Shown here one piece after another: positions 38,543 through 47,257 of a stretch of DNA of 64,000 bases (positions are counted from its first letter, which is position 1; every line of letters starts with the position of its first letter). The DNA comes from Lysobacterales bacterium (GTDB lineage Bacteria > Pseudomonadota > Gammaproteobacteria > Xanthomonadales > Xanthomonadaceae): positions 23,535 to 87,534 of the forward strand of contig JAATFG010000016.1 of NCBI GenBank assembly GCA_015655355.1, in the 5' to 3' direction. The notes under the pieces are model-generated. The model had not been told where the DNA came from. It saw only the letters and a list, made by a program, of their open reading frames with translations, and did no database searches. The translations under genes and the position numbers were made by a program.

Positions 38543-41040
38543 CCATGGACGCCGGCGAGCAGGCGATCTGGCGCGAGGCGGATCGGATTCTCGACGAACT
38601 GCTCGACCTGCCTGCGCCCGAACGCTTGCCCCGGTTGCAACGAATGCCGCTGGAACCAGCGCTGCGCGAGCGCGTGGCGCGATTGCTGGCCGCGCACACC
38701 GAACCCGACGGCCCGCTCGATGGCAGCTTGCCGTCGTTGTTCGAGGTTGTCGGTTCCGGCCCGGTCGTGGATTGGAGCGGGCAGCATCTGGGCCGCTGGC
38801 ATTTGCTGGAACAGATCGGGCGTGGCGGCATGGCCGTGGTCTATCGTGTCGAGCGCGTCGATGGCGCCTACCGCCAGCAGGCCGCGCTGAAGCTCATCCG
38901 CAGTGCCGCCGATACGCCCGCCGCGCGCGAACGTTTCCTGCACGAGCGGCAAACCCTGGCTCGATTGCAGCACCCGCACATCGCCACTTTGCTGGACGGC
39001 GGCTTCAGCACCGATGGCGACCCGTACCTGGTCATGGAATACATCGACGGCATGCCGCTCGACCGCTGGTGCGACGATCGACGGCTTGGCCTGCGCGAAC
39101 GCGTGGGACTGTTCCAGCAGGTACTCGACGCAGTGCAGTACGCGCATCGCAACCTCGTCGTGCACCGCGATCTGAAGCCGTCCAACGTGCTGGTCGACCA
39201 AACCGGGCAAGCGAAGCTGCTCGACTTCGGCATCGCCAAGGACTTGCAGGACGCCAGCCTTACCGTCACCCACGAGCACGCACTGACTTTTGAATACGCC
39301 TCGCCCGAGCAATTGCACGCCGCGCCGATCACCACCGCCACCGACGTCTGGCAACTGGGCGTGGTGCTGTATCGACTGCTGTCCGGCGCACATCCATTCG
39401 GTCTGGACAGCGAAACCACGCCGCCAGCCAGGCAACTGCAATTGCTGGAACGCGAACCGGAGCCATTGGCCCGGGCGGCGGCCCGGGCGACGCCGGAGAA
39501 AGCCGCGCTGCGCGGCGGGTTGACGCCGACCGCACTCGCCAGGGAGCTGCGCGGACCGCTGGCGAAGATCGTGCAGGGCTGCTTGCGCCGCGAGCCTGCA
39601 TCGCGTTATCCCTCGGTAGCCGCGCTGGCCGAGGATTTGCACAACTGGATCGAACATCGCCCGATCAAAATCGCGCCAACCAGCCGCAGGACAGCGGCGA
39701 AACTGTGGTTGCGCCGCAACCGTGCCCTTGCATCGGCGTTCACCGCAATCCTGCTTGCCGTGTTCGGCGGCGCAGGCGCTGCCTTGTGGCAGGCGCACAA
39801 AGCGCAAATGGCACTGCGTACCGCAACCGAAGCGGCCAATACACTGGTCATCGACTTGGCCAAGGCATTCAAGGACCGCGGCCTGCCCAGCGACCTGACC
39901 GGCACCATTCTCGAACGCACGCGCGAGCTGCAGGACGATTTGGCGGTGAACTTCCCGGACGATCCGGGCCTGCAGGGAAGCCGTGCCATGGCACTGGGAG
40001 AAACCGGCGATCTGCAGGCACGCCAAGGCGACGCGACTGCCGCGCGCGCATCCTACGGACAAGCGCTGGCCATTTATCGCCAGTTGGCGGCACAGGATCC
40101 GCAAACCACACGCTGGACGCGCAACGTTTCCCTCACGTTGGGGCGGATCGGCGCACTGCAAGCGGACGCAGGCGATGTGGCCGGCGCACGCAAATCCTTC
40201 GAGGAGGACTTGTCCATCTCCCGCCGCCTGGCGGCGCGGGAACCGGACAATGCCGAGCGGGCGAGCGACGTCGCGATCGGCCTGGCCGAGATCGGCGCAC
40301 TGCAAGCCAATGCGGGGGATGCGGCGGGGGCGCGCACGTATTTCGAGGAAGCGTTGGCGATCCGTCGTCGCCTGGCAGCGCAGCGCCCGGACGACGGCGA
40401 ATTGGCACGCTATGTCGCTGTCGGCGTGGAAAGGATCGGCAACCTGCAAGCCAACACGGGCGATGCGCTGGGCGCGCGCAAATCCTATGAGGAATCCCTG
40501 TCCATCGTCCGCCGACTGGCCGCGCAGCAACCGGCAAACACCATGCTTGCGCGAGATGTCAGCGTCGGCCTGAACAAGGTCGGCGGCCTGCAAGCCGGGA
40601 CAGGAGACGTGGCCGGTGCGCGCAAGTCCTATGAGGAATCCCTGGCGATCCGCCGGCGGCTTGCGGCGCAAGACCCGAAAAACACGCAATGGGCGAGCGA
40701 TGTCGCCTTCAGCCTGGGCAAGGTCGGCAGCCTGCAGGCCGCCACGGGAAATGCTGCCGATGCACGCAAGTCCTTCGAGGACGCCTTGGCAATCTCCCGC
40801 CAACAAGCGCAAGCCGCGCCGGAAAACGTGCAGGATGCCTTGGTCTTGATCGATGGCCTGCAAACGCTTTCCACCGTGAGCAGTGGCGCCGAACGACGCG
40901 ATCTTCTGGAACAAGCCTATCAGCGCACCCTCGCGCTCAAGGCCCGTGGCGCCTTGCCTGCCGAAGAGGCCAACTGGCCGGATCAACTCCAGCAGGAACT
41001 GGCCAAGCTGGATACTGCCGCAAGACGCGGTAACCAGTGA
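38539..41040 (+). CDS. Membrane Ser/Thr protein kinase with six 48-residue TPR-like repeats
   Basis: The 833-residue protein has an N-terminal segment (1-85) and a kinase domain. Kinase landmarks are GRGGMAVVY at about 94-102, Lys118 (AALKLI), HRDLKPSN at 209-216 and DFG at 229-231, with FEYASPEQ near 251. A single membrane helix lies at about 396-416. The following region has six tandem 48-residue units (about 490-777) of the form GALQADAGDVAGARKSFEED, then LSISRRLAAREPD. The geometry places the repeats in the periplasm as a sensor. Four-base overlap with the sigma gene argues that the kinase controls it. Confidence 0.9.
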   Translation: MTMDAGEQAIWREADRILDELLDLPAPERLPRLQRMPLEPALRERVARLLAAHTEPDGPLDGSLPSLFEVVGSGPVVDWSGQHLGRWHLLEQIGRGGMAVVYRVERVDGAYRQQAALKLIRSAADTPAARERFLHERQTLARLQHPHIATLLDGGFSTDGDPYLVMEYIDGMPLDRWCDDRRLGLRERVGLFQQVLDAVQYAHRNLVVHRDLKPSNVLVDQTGQAKLLDFGIAKDLQDASLTVTHEHALTFEYASPEQLHAAPITTATDVWQLGVVLYRLLSGAHPFGLDSETTPPARQLQLLEREPEPLARAAARATPEKAALRGGLTPTALARELRGPLAKIVQGCLRREPASRYPSVAALAEDLHNWIEHRPIKIAPTSRRTAAKLWLRRNRALASAFTAILLAVFGGAGAALWQAHKAQMALRTATEAANTLVIDLAKAFKDRGLPSDLTGTILERTRELQDDLAVNFPDDPGLQGSRAMALGETGDLQARQGDATAARASYGQALAIYRQLAAQDPQTTRWTRNVSLTLGRIGALQADAGDVAGARKSFEEDLSISRRLAAREPDNAERASDVAIGLAEIGALQANAGDAAGARTYFEEALAIRRRLAAQRPDDGELARYVAVGVERIGNLQANTGDALGARKSYEESLSIVRRLAAQQPANTMLARDVSVGLNKVGGLQAGTGDVAGARKSYEESLAIRRRLAAQDPKNTQWASDVAFSLGKVGSLQAATGNAADARKSFEDALAISRQQAQAAPENVQDALVLIDGLQTLSTVSSGAERRDLLEQAYQRTLALKARGALPAEEANWPDQLQQELAKLDTAARRGNQ
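40006..40869 (+). repeat. Six tandem 144-bp units encoding the kinase sensor repeats
   Basis: Each unit begins with a codon set for G-x-LQA-x-x-GD and ends with a hydrophobic VG/LG-x-I. Units are close to exactly 48 codons each, with the third to fifth most alike (GDVAGARKSYEES-type cores). The regular length without indels suggests expansion by duplication within the gene. Confidence 0.75.
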
Positions 41041-41382
41041 ACCGGCAAATCCCGGACGCCAACCGCTCCAGGGTCGGGGCCCGGGCCGGACTCCTGGGGA
41101 TGATGCGCGGCTGAGCCGCCGCGTTCCCAACTCCTTTCCGGTCTCGTCGCAGGCCGGTACTCGCCACTGGACGAATCGGCGGCAATCCACGCGTACGTCT
41201 CGTGCCCGCCACAGACGGCAAGGCCATCTTTTCAAGAAATTTGCCGTGGCATGGCAGTTGCCGCTCCGGTTTTGCGGATATCCAAGTACGGAACCCGATT
41301 TCGCCGTCCAACCGCCGCCGAGGCGGAAGCCGGAAATCCCCGTGCCGAATCGACAACCGCCCAACCACCACAGGAAATTCCC
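41041..41382. other. 342-bp intergenic stretch, no gene recognised
   Basis: Between the kinase and the barrel gene no convincing coding frame, terminator with T-tract or known RNA is visible. The frame of the next gene stays open upstream to 41251, but the signal peptide at 41383 argues against an earlier start. A promoter for the barrel gene, possibly read by the adjacent ECF sigma factor, is expected here but was not identified. Confidence 0.5.
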
Positions 41383-41958
41383 ATGAACCTCAAGCCCGTC
41401 ACGAAAGCCTTGCTGCCCGCCGCGTTGTTGATCATGGCCGGCGAATGCAGCGCCCAAAGCGCCGCCACCAACGCCATCGGCGTGGGCGGCGGCGTGCACC
41501 CCGAAGGCAGCGTCGGTCCCATCGTCGAATACGAGCACCTGTTGAACAACGACTCGTTTTCGCTAGGCGTCCGCTATCTCAAGTACGACTACACCTACGA
41601 CGACGACGATTACCACGAAAAAGGCAGCGGCGGCGGCGGCGAGATATTCGGGCAGTACTACTTCTGCCGCGAAGGCTTCAAGGGGCCGTACGTGGGCGCG
41701 GGCATTGGCCGCTACAGCGTCGATTGGGACTGGCACAAGCCCTGGTCGTCCTACGCGACGTATGGCAGCGGCACGACCAAGGGCACGGAAGCCTCCGCCC
41801 GCTTCGGCTGGAAGTTTCCGTTCGGCAATCGCTTCTACGTCGACCCCGCCGTGCAAATCGGCAACTTCTTCGGTTCCAGCAAGGACGATACCGGCGAGGA
41901 AGAGGACAACCTGGGCGCATACGCGGCCTTGGTCGTCACCCTGGGGTTCAAATTCTAG
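41383..41958 (+). CDS. Outer-membrane beta-barrel protein (OmpA/OmpW-like fold), unknown role
   Basis: ATG 41383 follows AGGAAATTCCC and gives 191 residues. A signal peptide (1 to about 25, GECSAQSA) precedes alternating strands such as SVGPIVEYEHLL, FSLGVRYLKYDYTY, EIFGQYYFC and ASARFGWKFPF, ending in VVTLGFKF with terminal Phe. This fits a small eight-stranded barrel. Acidic loops (YDDDDYHEKGSGGGG and DDTGEEEDN) are notable. It follows the sigma-kinase pair and could belong to that regulon, which is inference. Confidence 0.7.
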   Translation: MNLKPVTKALLPAALLIMAGECSAQSAATNAIGVGGGVHPEGSVGPIVEYEHLLNNDSFSLGVRYLKYDYTYDDDDYHEKGSGGGGEIFGQYYFCREGFKGPYVGAGIGRYSVDWDWHKPWSSYATYGSGTTKGTEASARFGWKFPFGNRFYVDPAVQIGNFFGSSKDDTGEEEDNLGAYAALVVTLGFKF

Positions 41959-42057
41959 GGAGCATGCCGGCAACAAGGCCAACCGCGCGGCGCAGTGAAT
42001 GCCCAAGCCGGGCGGAGACCGCGGATTTTTGCTACCAATCGTCATGAGGAAAAAACA

Positions 42058-42684
42058 ATGTCCACAAACAAGTCGTTTGCGGTTCACGCGGGAAGGCTGG
42101 CGCTGGTTTTGGCGGTCGTCTTGTTGGCGGGCTGCACTACCGCTTTCGGAAAGAAGGTCGCGCTTTACAACATCACCGCGCCCATCACGGTATCCGGGAC
42201 GAAAAGCGTCGCGCTGGCGTCGTGGGACCAGCGACCCTATGTGGTTTCCGGGAGGAAGGCAGCGCAATTCGCCGGCATCATCCGTGGCGGTTACGGCAAT
42301 CCGTTCAATCTGAATACCGAAAGCGGCGCGCCTCTGGCCGACGACTTCAGCCAGTCGATTGCAGGTTCGCTCGATGCGAAAGGCTTCAAGACGGGCATTG
42401 TTCGCACGCAACCCAAGCAAGGCCGGGACGCCATCCTCGATGCGCTGCGCGCCGCGAACAAGGAGCGTGCCGTTCTGGTCGCGATAAACGAATGGAGATC
42501 CGACACCTACGGCAGCACGACCTTGCACTACAACGTTGCGGTGACCGTGTATGGCAACAAGGGCAATGAACTGGCCAGCCGTACCTTCACCGCCGATACC
42601 CCCATCGTCAACATCGGCTTGGCGTTCCAATATGCGATGGGAACATGGTTCTCTGCGCCGGAGATCGCGGCGGCGCTGAAGTGA
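42058..42684 (+). CDS. Predicted lipoprotein, unknown function
   Basis: The start at 42058 follows GAGGAAAAAAC. The 208-residue precursor has a lipobox LLAGC (near residue 26), then FGKKVALYNITAPITVSG. Later segments include SVALASWDQRPYVVSGRK, FSQSIAGSLDAKGFKTG and VLVAINEWRSDTYGSTTLHY, suggesting a mixed alpha/beta fold. No family is recognised with confidence. It lies 99 bp after the barrel gene, in the same direction, and is followed by a 20-bp palindrome. Confidence 0.7.
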   Translation: MSTNKSFAVHAGRLALVLAVVLLAGCTTAFGKKVALYNITAPITVSGTKSVALASWDQRPYVVSGRKAAQFAGIIRGGYGNPFNLNTESGAPLADDFSQSIAGSLDAKGFKTGIVRTQPKQGRDAILDALRAANKERAVLVAINEWRSDTYGSTTLHYNVAVTVYGNKGNELASRTFTADTPIVNIGLAFQYAMGTWFSAPEIAAALK

Positions 42685-42691
42685 TCGAAGG

Positions 42692-42711
42692 GCCCAGGCC
42701 ATGGCCTGGGC
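42692..42711. terminator. Perfect 20-bp palindrome after the lipoprotein gene
   Basis: GCCCAGGCCATGGCCTGGGC is self-complementary and lies 8 bp after the stop. It lacks a T-tract, so it may be a weak terminator or an mRNA 3'-end protector. Confidence 0.45.
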
Positions 42712-42780
42712 ATCAAGCGGATCGCAGCGGTTGGCCGCACACGGGAAAAAGTGGCGGGGCGTTTCCCTTTTGCGAACGTC

Positions 42781-43575
42781 TCAGGCGCAGGGCAACCGAA
42801 AGAACGCGCGCGCCGTCGCGGTGCCCGCAGAGGCGGTCGCGGCGACGTCCTCGCCGCGGTCGCGCGCCAGTTCCTCGGCGATGTGGGCCAGGAACATCGG
42901 CTCGTTGCGCCGGTCCTTCGGCATCGGCTCGAGCGTGCGTGGCAACAGGTAAGGCGCGTCGGTTTCGATCATCAGCCGGTTCGCCGGGATCGACTTCACC
43001 AGCTCGCGCAAGTGCGCGCCGCGGCGCTCGTCGCACAGCCAGCCGGTGATGCCTATGTGCCAGTCGCGGTCGAGGTAGTCGAACAGCTCGCGCTTCTCGC
43101 CGGTGAAGCAATGCACCACCGCCGCGCCGAGCCTGCCGTCGAAATTCCCCATCATCGCGACGAAGTCGTCGTGCGCGTCGCGCTGGTGCAGGAACAGCGG
43201 TTTGCGGACGTCGGCCGCAATCTGCAATTGCAGCTCGAACGCACGGCGTTGCGCCGGACGCGGGGAGAAATCGCGGTTGTAGTCCAGCCCACATTCGCCG
43301 ACCGCGACCACTTCGGCGTGGGTCAGCAATGCACGCATTTCCGCATCGCATTCGGCGCTGTATTCGCTGGCGTGGTGCGGATGCACGCCAGCGGTGGCAT
43401 ACAAAAAGCCGGGATGCGCCTGCGCCAGTTCCAGCGCCTTCGGCGAATGCTCGCGGCTGGCGCCGGTGACCACCATCGCCGCCACGCCCGCGTCTTTTGC
43501 CCGTTGCAGCACCGCGTCGCGGTCGTGGTCGAAGGCGTCGTGGGTGAGGTTGGCACCGATGTCGATGAGTTCCAT
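42781..43575 (-). CDS. tatD: TatD family metal-dependent deoxyribonuclease
   Basis: The start at 43575 (MELIDIGANLTHDAFDHDRD) gives 264 residues. Metal-site motifs are TAGVHPHHA near 63, GECGLDYNRDFSP near 93, FLHQRDAHDDF near 130, VHCFTGEK near 158 and ETDAPYL near 205. NLTH in place of an HxH at the N-terminus is normal for true TatD. It acts as a 3'-5' nuclease in DNA repair. It is divergent from hrpB with overlapping -10 boxes. Confidence 0.93.
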   Translation of the reverse strand: MELIDIGANLTHDAFDHDRDAVLQRAKDAGVAAMVVTGASREHSPKALELAQAHPGFLYATAGVHPHHASEYSAECDAEMRALLTHAEVVAVGECGLDYNRDFSPRPAQRRAFELQLQIAADVRKPLFLHQRDAHDDFVAMMGNFDGRLGAAVVHCFTGEKRELFDYLDRDWHIGITGWLCDERRGAHLRELVKSIPANRLMIETDAPYLLPRTLEPMPKDRRNEPMFLAHIAEELARDRGEDVAATASAGTATARAFFRLPCA

Positions 43576-43582
43576 GCGCGGC

Positions 43583-43592
43583 ATTTTACAAT
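43583..43592. promoter_or_regulatory. Overlapping divergent -10 boxes of tatD and hrpB
   Basis: TACAAT (43587-43592) faces hrpB, six bases before its ATG. TAAAAT (43588-43583, minus strand) faces tatD, seven bases before its ATG. The two boxes overlap by two bases. Confidence 0.55.
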
Positions 43593-43598
43593 GCGCGC

Positions 43599-46079
43599 AT
43601 GAGCTTCCCCATCGATCCCTTGCTGCCGGACATCCTGCGCAGCCTCGAAACGCATCCGCGCCTGGTGCTCGAAGCGCCGCCCGGCGCGGGCAAGACCACG
43701 CAGGTGCCGCCCGCCTTGCTCGATGCGGCGTGGCTCGATGGCAGGAAGATCGTGATGCTGGAACCGCGCCGCGTCGCCGCGCGCGCCGCCGCGAATTTCA
43801 TGGCCAGGCAACGCGGGGAATCCGCCGGCGAAACGATTGGCTACCGCATCCGTTTCGAGAACAAGGTGTCGAAGCAGACCCGCATCGTCGTGGTCACCGA
43901 GGGCATCTTGACGCGGATGATCCAGGACGACCCGATGCTGGAAGACGTCGGCGCGATCCTGTTCGACGAATTCCACGAGCGCCACCTGTCCGCCGACCTC
44001 GGCCTTGCGCTCGCGCTCGACGTGCAGGCGCAGTTGCGCGACGACCTGCGCATCGTCGTCATGTCGGCGACCTTGGAAGGGGAAAAACTCGCGCGTTTCC
44101 TCGATGCGCCGCGACTTGCAAGCGAAGGCCGCGCGTTCCCGGTGCAGGTCGCGCATTTCCCCCCGCGCAAGGACGAGTCGCTGGAAGCGCAAACGCGCCG
44201 CGCCATCGAACACGCGGTCGCGAACCATCCGGGCGACGTGCTGGTGTTCCTGCCCGGCCAGCGCGAGATCGCGCGCATCGAAGCCGGCCTGGCATTGAAC
44301 AATGTCGAAGTGCTCGCGCTGCATGGCGAACTGCCGATCGAACAACAGGCGCGGGTGTTGCAGCCGAGCGAAAACGGCCAGCGCCGGGTCGTGCTCGCAA
44401 CCAACGTCGCCGAATCCAGCGTGACCTTGCCCGGCGTGCGCGTTGTCGTCGACGGCGGCCTGGCGCGGGAGCCGTTCTACGACCCGAACAGCGGCTTCAC
44501 CCGGCTGGAAACCGCGAATGTTTCGCAAGCCTCGGCCGACCAGCGCGCCGGCCGCGCCGGTCGTGTCGCCGATGGCTGGGCGTATCGCCTGTGGCCGCAA
44601 TCGCAGCGGCTGGAGCCGCAACGCAAGCCGGAAATCGCGCAGGTCGAACTCGCATCGCTGGGGCTGGAGCTGGCCGCGTGGGGCAGCGACAAGCTGCGTT
44701 TCGTCGATGCGCCGCCGCTGGGCGCGTTGAATGCGGCGCGCGATTTGCTGCGCCGCCTTGGCGCGCTCGATGGCGAGGCGATCACGCCGTTCGGCAAGAA
44801 GATGCTCGCGCTCGGCACGCATCCGCGGCTGGCGGCGATGCTGCTGTCGGCGCGCGACGGGGAAGACAAGGCGTTGGCGTGCGATCTTGCCGCGCTGGTC
44901 GAGGCGCGCGACCCGCTGCGTTCGCGTTCCGACGCGTTGGCCGAACGCTGGCGCGCGCTCGCCGCGTTCCGCAACGGGCGCACGCCGGGCGATGGCAATC
45001 GTTCCGCGCTCGCCGCGATCGATGCGCAGGCGAAGCAATGGCGGCGCAGGGTGCGCGTCGATGCCGTGCCGCCGGCGTCCATCGAGGCGCATCGTCTCGG
45101 CGACCTGCTGCTGCATGCGTTCCCCGATCGCATCGCCTGCCAGCACAAATCCGACGCCCGCCGCTATCAGCTCAGCAACGGGCGCATGGCCAGGCTGTTC
45201 GACGACAGCGCGGTGTATGGCGAGCCGTGGCTGGTGGCGAATGAGTTGCGCTTCGAGGCCAAGGACGCGCAAATCCTGCGCGCCGCGCCGCTGGACGAGA
45301 AATTCCTGCGCGCCGAGTTGCCGCAGCGCTTCGTGAGCGAAGATGTGGTGCGTTGGGACGCGGAAAAGCGGGCGTTGTCGGCGCAGCGCGAAACGCGCTT
45401 CGACCAGATCGTGCTCGAATCGAAACCGGCAGGCAAGGTCGATCCCGCGCTTGCGGCGAATGCCCTGACCGAAGCGGTCGCCGAACTCGGCTTGTCGTCG
45501 TTGCCGTGGACGCGGAATTTGCGGCAATGGCGCGAGCGCGTGCGCTGCCTGCGCGAGTGGATGCCGGAACTCGGCTTGCCCGATTTTTCCGATGCGGCGT
45601 TGCTGGCTGCGCTGTCGTCGTGGCTGCGGCCGGCATTCGTCGGCAAGACCCGGCTGGATGCGCTGGACGAAGGCGAACTCGGCGAAGCGCTGAAAAGCGG
45701 CATCGATTGGCTGCTGCGGCAGAAGATCGATGGGTTGGCGCCGGTGCGCATCGAAGTGCCTTCGGGCCTTGAGCGCGGGATCGAATACGCGACCGACCAC
45801 GACGGCCACGCGCTGCCGCCGGTGCTGGCGGTGAAATTGCAGGAACTGTTCGGCCTGGCCGAAACGCCGCGCATCGCCGACGGGCGCGTGCCGCTGCTGC
45901 TGCACCTGCTTTCGCCTGGCGGAAAACCGCTGCAGGTGACGCAGGATTTGCGCGGTTTCTGGGAGCGCACGTATCCGGAAGTGAAGAGGGAAATGAAGGG
46001 CCGCTATCCGCGCCATCCGTGGCCGGACGATCCGTGGTCCGCGACCGCGACGCATCGCGCCAAGCCACGCGGCACCTGA
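43599..46079 (+). CDS. hrpB: ATP-dependent helicase HrpB (DEAH-box)
   Basis: The 826-residue protein has Walker A in APPGAGKTT (26-34), DEFH at 123-126, SAT in VVMSATLEG and motif VI SADQRAGRAGRV. The C-terminal HrpB domain, with FLPGQREIARIE, ends WPDDPWSATATHRAKPRGT, a typical HrpB finish. Its exact role is unsettled, probably RNA processing. It converges on the pseudouridine synthase gene across an inverted repeat. Confidence 0.93.
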   Translation: MSFPIDPLLPDILRSLETHPRLVLEAPPGAGKTTQVPPALLDAAWLDGRKIVMLEPRRVAARAAANFMARQRGESAGETIGYRIRFENKVSKQTRIVVVTEGILTRMIQDDPMLEDVGAILFDEFHERHLSADLGLALALDVQAQLRDDLRIVVMSATLEGEKLARFLDAPRLASEGRAFPVQVAHFPPRKDESLEAQTRRAIEHAVANHPGDVLVFLPGQREIARIEAGLALNNVEVLALHGELPIEQQARVLQPSENGQRRVVLATNVAESSVTLPGVRVVVDGGLAREPFYDPNSGFTRLETANVSQASADQRAGRAGRVADGWAYRLWPQSQRLEPQRKPEIAQVELASLGLELAAWGSDKLRFVDAPPLGALNAARDLLRRLGALDGEAITPFGKKMLALGTHPRLAAMLLSARDGEDKALACDLAALVEARDPLRSRSDALAERWRALAAFRNGRTPGDGNRSALAAIDAQAKQWRRRVRVDAVPPASIEAHRLGDLLLHAFPDRIACQHKSDARRYQLSNGRMARLFDDSAVYGEPWLVANELRFEAKDAQILRAAPLDEKFLRAELPQRFVSEDVVRWDAEKRALSAQRETRFDQIVLESKPAGKVDPALAANALTEAVAELGLSSLPWTRNLRQWRERVRCLREWMPELGLPDFSDAALLAALSSWLRPAFVGKTRLDALDEGELGEALKSGIDWLLRQKIDGLAPVRIEVPSGLERGIEYATDHDGHALPPVLAVKLQELFGLAETPRIADGRVPLLLHLLSPGGKPLQVTQDLRGFWERTYPEVKREMKGRYPRHPWPDDPWSATATHRAKPRGT

Positions 46080-46091
46080 TTGCGTGCCGTG

Positions 46092-46150
46092 GAACCGGGC
46101 TTGCTCGGCTGCTGTTGAATCGCGAAGGCTCGGCCGGGCAAGCCCGGTTC
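46092..46150. terminator. Long imperfect inverted repeat between convergent hrpB and rluE
   Basis: Arms AACCGGGCTTGCTCGG (46093-46108) and CCGGGCAAGCCCGGTT (46134-46149) pair over 16 bp with one mismatch around a 25-base loop. The right arm abuts the stop of the minus-strand gene. There is no strong T-tract. Confidence 0.5.
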
Positions 46151-46686
46151 TATGGTTGCTGCCATTGACCCGGCTGCAAACCATCGAGCGAATGCTTGCC
46201 GATGGCGACGCGCACCAGGCGCAACGTCGGCAAACCGACCGCGGCGGTCATGCGTCGCACTTGCCGGTTGCGGCCCTCGCGGATGATCAATTCGAGCCAG
46301 GCATCCGGCACGGTTTTGCGGAAACGCACCGGCGGATCGCGCGACCACAACGCCGGCGGCGATGCGAGCAATCGCACCTGCGCCGGCAGCGTGACGCCAT
46401 CGTTGAGCATCACGCCTGCACGCAACCGCGCGAGTTGTTCCTCGCCCGGTGCGCCTTCGACCTGCACCCAGTACGTCTTCGCTTCCTTGTGCCGCGGGTC
46501 GGTGAGTTCGTGCGCGAGCGCGCCGTCGTCGGTCAGCAGCAGCAGGCCTTCGCTGTCGTAGTCGAGGCGGCCGGCGGCGTACACGTTTTGGGGCAGGCCG
46601 AATTCGGCGAGCGTCCGGCGCGGCGGGACGCTCGCATCGGTGAACTGGCACAGCACGTTGAACGGCTTGTTGAACGCGACGAGCAT
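46150..46686 (-). CDS. rluE: 23S rRNA pseudouridine synthase, RluE type (RsuA family)
   Basis: The start at 46686 (MLVAFNKPFNVLCQF) gives 178 residues. The catalytic Asp42 lies in GRLDYDSEGLLLLT. KTYWVQVEG and LIIREGRNRQVRRM are the other RsuA-family motifs. No N-terminal S4 domain is present, which points to the short RluE/RluF-type branch; RluE makes Psi2457. The precise target is inferred. Confidence 0.85.
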   Translation of the reverse strand: MLVAFNKPFNVLCQFTDASVPPRRTLAEFGLPQNVYAAGRLDYDSEGLLLLTDDGALAHELTDPRHKEAKTYWVQVEGAPGEEQLARLRAGVMLNDGVTLPAQVRLLASPPALWSRDPPVRFRKTVPDAWLELIIREGRNRQVRRMTAAVGLPTLRLVRVAIGKHSLDGLQPGQWQQP

Positions 46687-46714
46687 GTTTCGAGGCGAAG
46701 TGGGCAGGCGCACA

Positions 46715-47257
46715 TCATCGCAGCTCGCGCCCGCTGCACGCCATCGATGCGAACACGCCGTCGCGGCGCACCCACGCGTGGTACAGCGCCGCGCCCAGAT
46801 GCGCCAGCACCAGCGCGAACAGCACGAATGCGAGAACCACGTGGGTGCCGCGCAGGCCCGCGTACAGCGCCGGATCGTGCGGCGCGATCGGCGGCAATTG
46901 CACGCCGGCGAACATCCGCACCGGATAACCGCCGGCCGACAGCGTCGCCCAGCCCAGCAGCGGCATCGCCAGCATCAGTGCGTACAAAATCCAGTGCGAT
47001 GCCTTGGCGACGAAAGCTTGCAGCACGGGCAGATCCGCCGGTAACGATGGCGGCGGGCTGCGCCAGCGGTTGAGCAGGCGCACCACCGCCAGCAGCAGGA
47101 TCGCGATGCCGAGCGGCCTGTGGATGTCGAACAGCACCGGTCGCAACGACAGTGACGCGACCATGCCGACGCCGACGAACAGCATCGCCAGGATCAGCAG
47201 CGCCATGCCCCAGTGCAGGATGCGCGCCGGCAAGTTGAAATGGCCGTGACGGTTCAT
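46715..47257 (-). CDS. Cytochrome b561
   Basis: The start at 47257 (MNRHGHFNLPARILHWGMALLIL) gives 180 residues with four helices. Haem-ligand histidines are visible in LHWGMALL, FDIHRPLGIAIL, SHWILYALML and HVVLAFVLFALVLAHLGAALYHAW. Members pass electrons across the inner membrane. Its start overlaps the stop of the SrpA-like catalase gene (ATGA), so the two probably form one redox unit. Confidence 0.9.
   Translation of the reverse strand: MNRHGHFNLPARILHWGMALLILAMLFVGVGMVASLSLRPVLFDIHRPLGIAILLLAVVRLLNRWRSPPPSLPADLPVLQAFVAKASHWILYALMLAMPLLGWATLSAGGYPVRMFAGVQLPPIAPHDPALYAGLRGTHVVLAFVLFALVLAHLGAALYHAWVRRDGVFASMACSGRELR

Noticed and set aside
38425..41538. A 1037-codon open frame on the minus strand opposite the kinase gene
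   Set aside because: It is antisense to a kinase with complete motifs. Long antisense frames are expected in GC-rich DNA with strong third-position bias, and its product has no recognisable domain.
43323..46184. A 953-codon minus-strand frame opposite hrpB
   Set aside because: It is Arg/Gln/Ala-rich low-complexity translation, fully antisense to a clear helicase gene, with no start context.
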